A stretch of 64,000 nucleotides of DNA from Topomyia yanbarensis (Eukaryota > Arthropoda > Insecta > Diptera > Culicidae). Each line of letters starts with the position of its first letter. Positions within the stretch are counted from its first letter, which is position 1. This document shows, one piece after another, positions 63,874 to 64,000 of the stretch. The notes beneath the pieces are model-generated. The model had not been told where the DNA came from. It worked only from the letters and a program-made list of their open reading frames with translations, and made no database searches. Where the stretch lies: contig NC_080672.1 of assembly GCF_030247195.1 (NCBI RefSeq), positions 26,295,906 through 26,359,905 on the forward strand. The letters are read 5' to 3'. The position numbers and the translations under genes were made by a program.

Positions 63874-64000
63874 AAAAAAAAATGAATAAATTGAATGAAT
63901 TGGACCAAATTAATTTGGTGAATGCATGGATCATGCAAAAAAAATAAATAAAAATTAATATAATCAATAAAATGAATGAAAATACAAATACTGTGTAAAC
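63874..64000 (+). repeat. A-rich degenerate array, continued
   Basis: AATGAATAAATTGAATGAAT and similar units resume after the A tail, so the ORF1 element sits inside the array that begins at about 61980. Confidence 0.5.

Overview
This window looks like a transposon-dense, AT-rich, intergenic or intronic stretch of a dipteran genome. It is most likely from a culicine mosquito. I infer that from the repeat content: an I-group LINE with RNase H, BEL/Pao elements with a DUF1759-type Gag, tRNA-derived SINEs of the kind known in Aedes, and MITE-like repeats carrying AATCCACCTAG and GAGAAAGGCAAAA signatures. The species cannot be fixed from sequence alone. I find no convincing host gene, rRNA, true tRNA or CRISPR array. 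Almost every long open frame belongs to a retrotransposon.

Layout. 1-1.9 kb: decayed Ty3/gypsy pol with a probable 3' LTR. 2-9.4 kb: GC-rich tandem repeats, short imperfect repeats, a 642-bp hAT-type foldback element (5729-6370), a possible LTR and MITE relics. 9.5-23.4 kb: a nested stack. An old repeat (9490-9779 and 22253-23370) is interrupted by a TA-flanked element (9780-22252). That element contains a hAT-like element with 8-bp target duplications (11029-20372). Inside it lies an apparently full-length two-ORF LINE (12853-18982) with a 12-bp target duplication and both frames open. 23.4-32.9 kb: mostly unassigned sequence with a BEL 3' end on the minus strand (25227-25988) and several MITE clusters.

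33-41.7 kb: a decayed second copy of the same LINE family. It is split first by a 3.2-kb BEL gag-protease-RT fragment bracketed by two ~300-bp (AT)n tracts, and again by a 1454-bp hAT-type foldback element with a perfect 8-bp target duplication. 41.7-55.3 kb: a second copy of the hAT-like repeat, LINE ORF1 and 3' fragments, a 183-bp MITE, a SINE with a clear target duplication, a 1242-bp foldback element of the same family as the one at 5.7 kb, and a TA-flanked MITE. 55.7-60.5 kb: a transposon with 10-bp target duplications that contains a minus-strand LINE copy with an intact 5' end but deleted inside and at the 3' end. 60.5-64 kb: two pieces of a different, L1/Tx1-like ORF1 element, one inserted in an A-rich degenerate array, plus a SINE relic.

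How the parts work together. The only potentially autonomous unit is the LINE at 12.85-18.98 kb. It encodes a nucleic-acid-binding ORF1 protein and an endonuclease/reverse transcriptase/RNase H ORF2 protein, coupled by an 8-nt start/stop overlap. At least five relics of this family lie in the same 64 kb. I do not see a new host system; the distinctive content is the datable nested insertion structure and several well-bounded non-autonomous elements.
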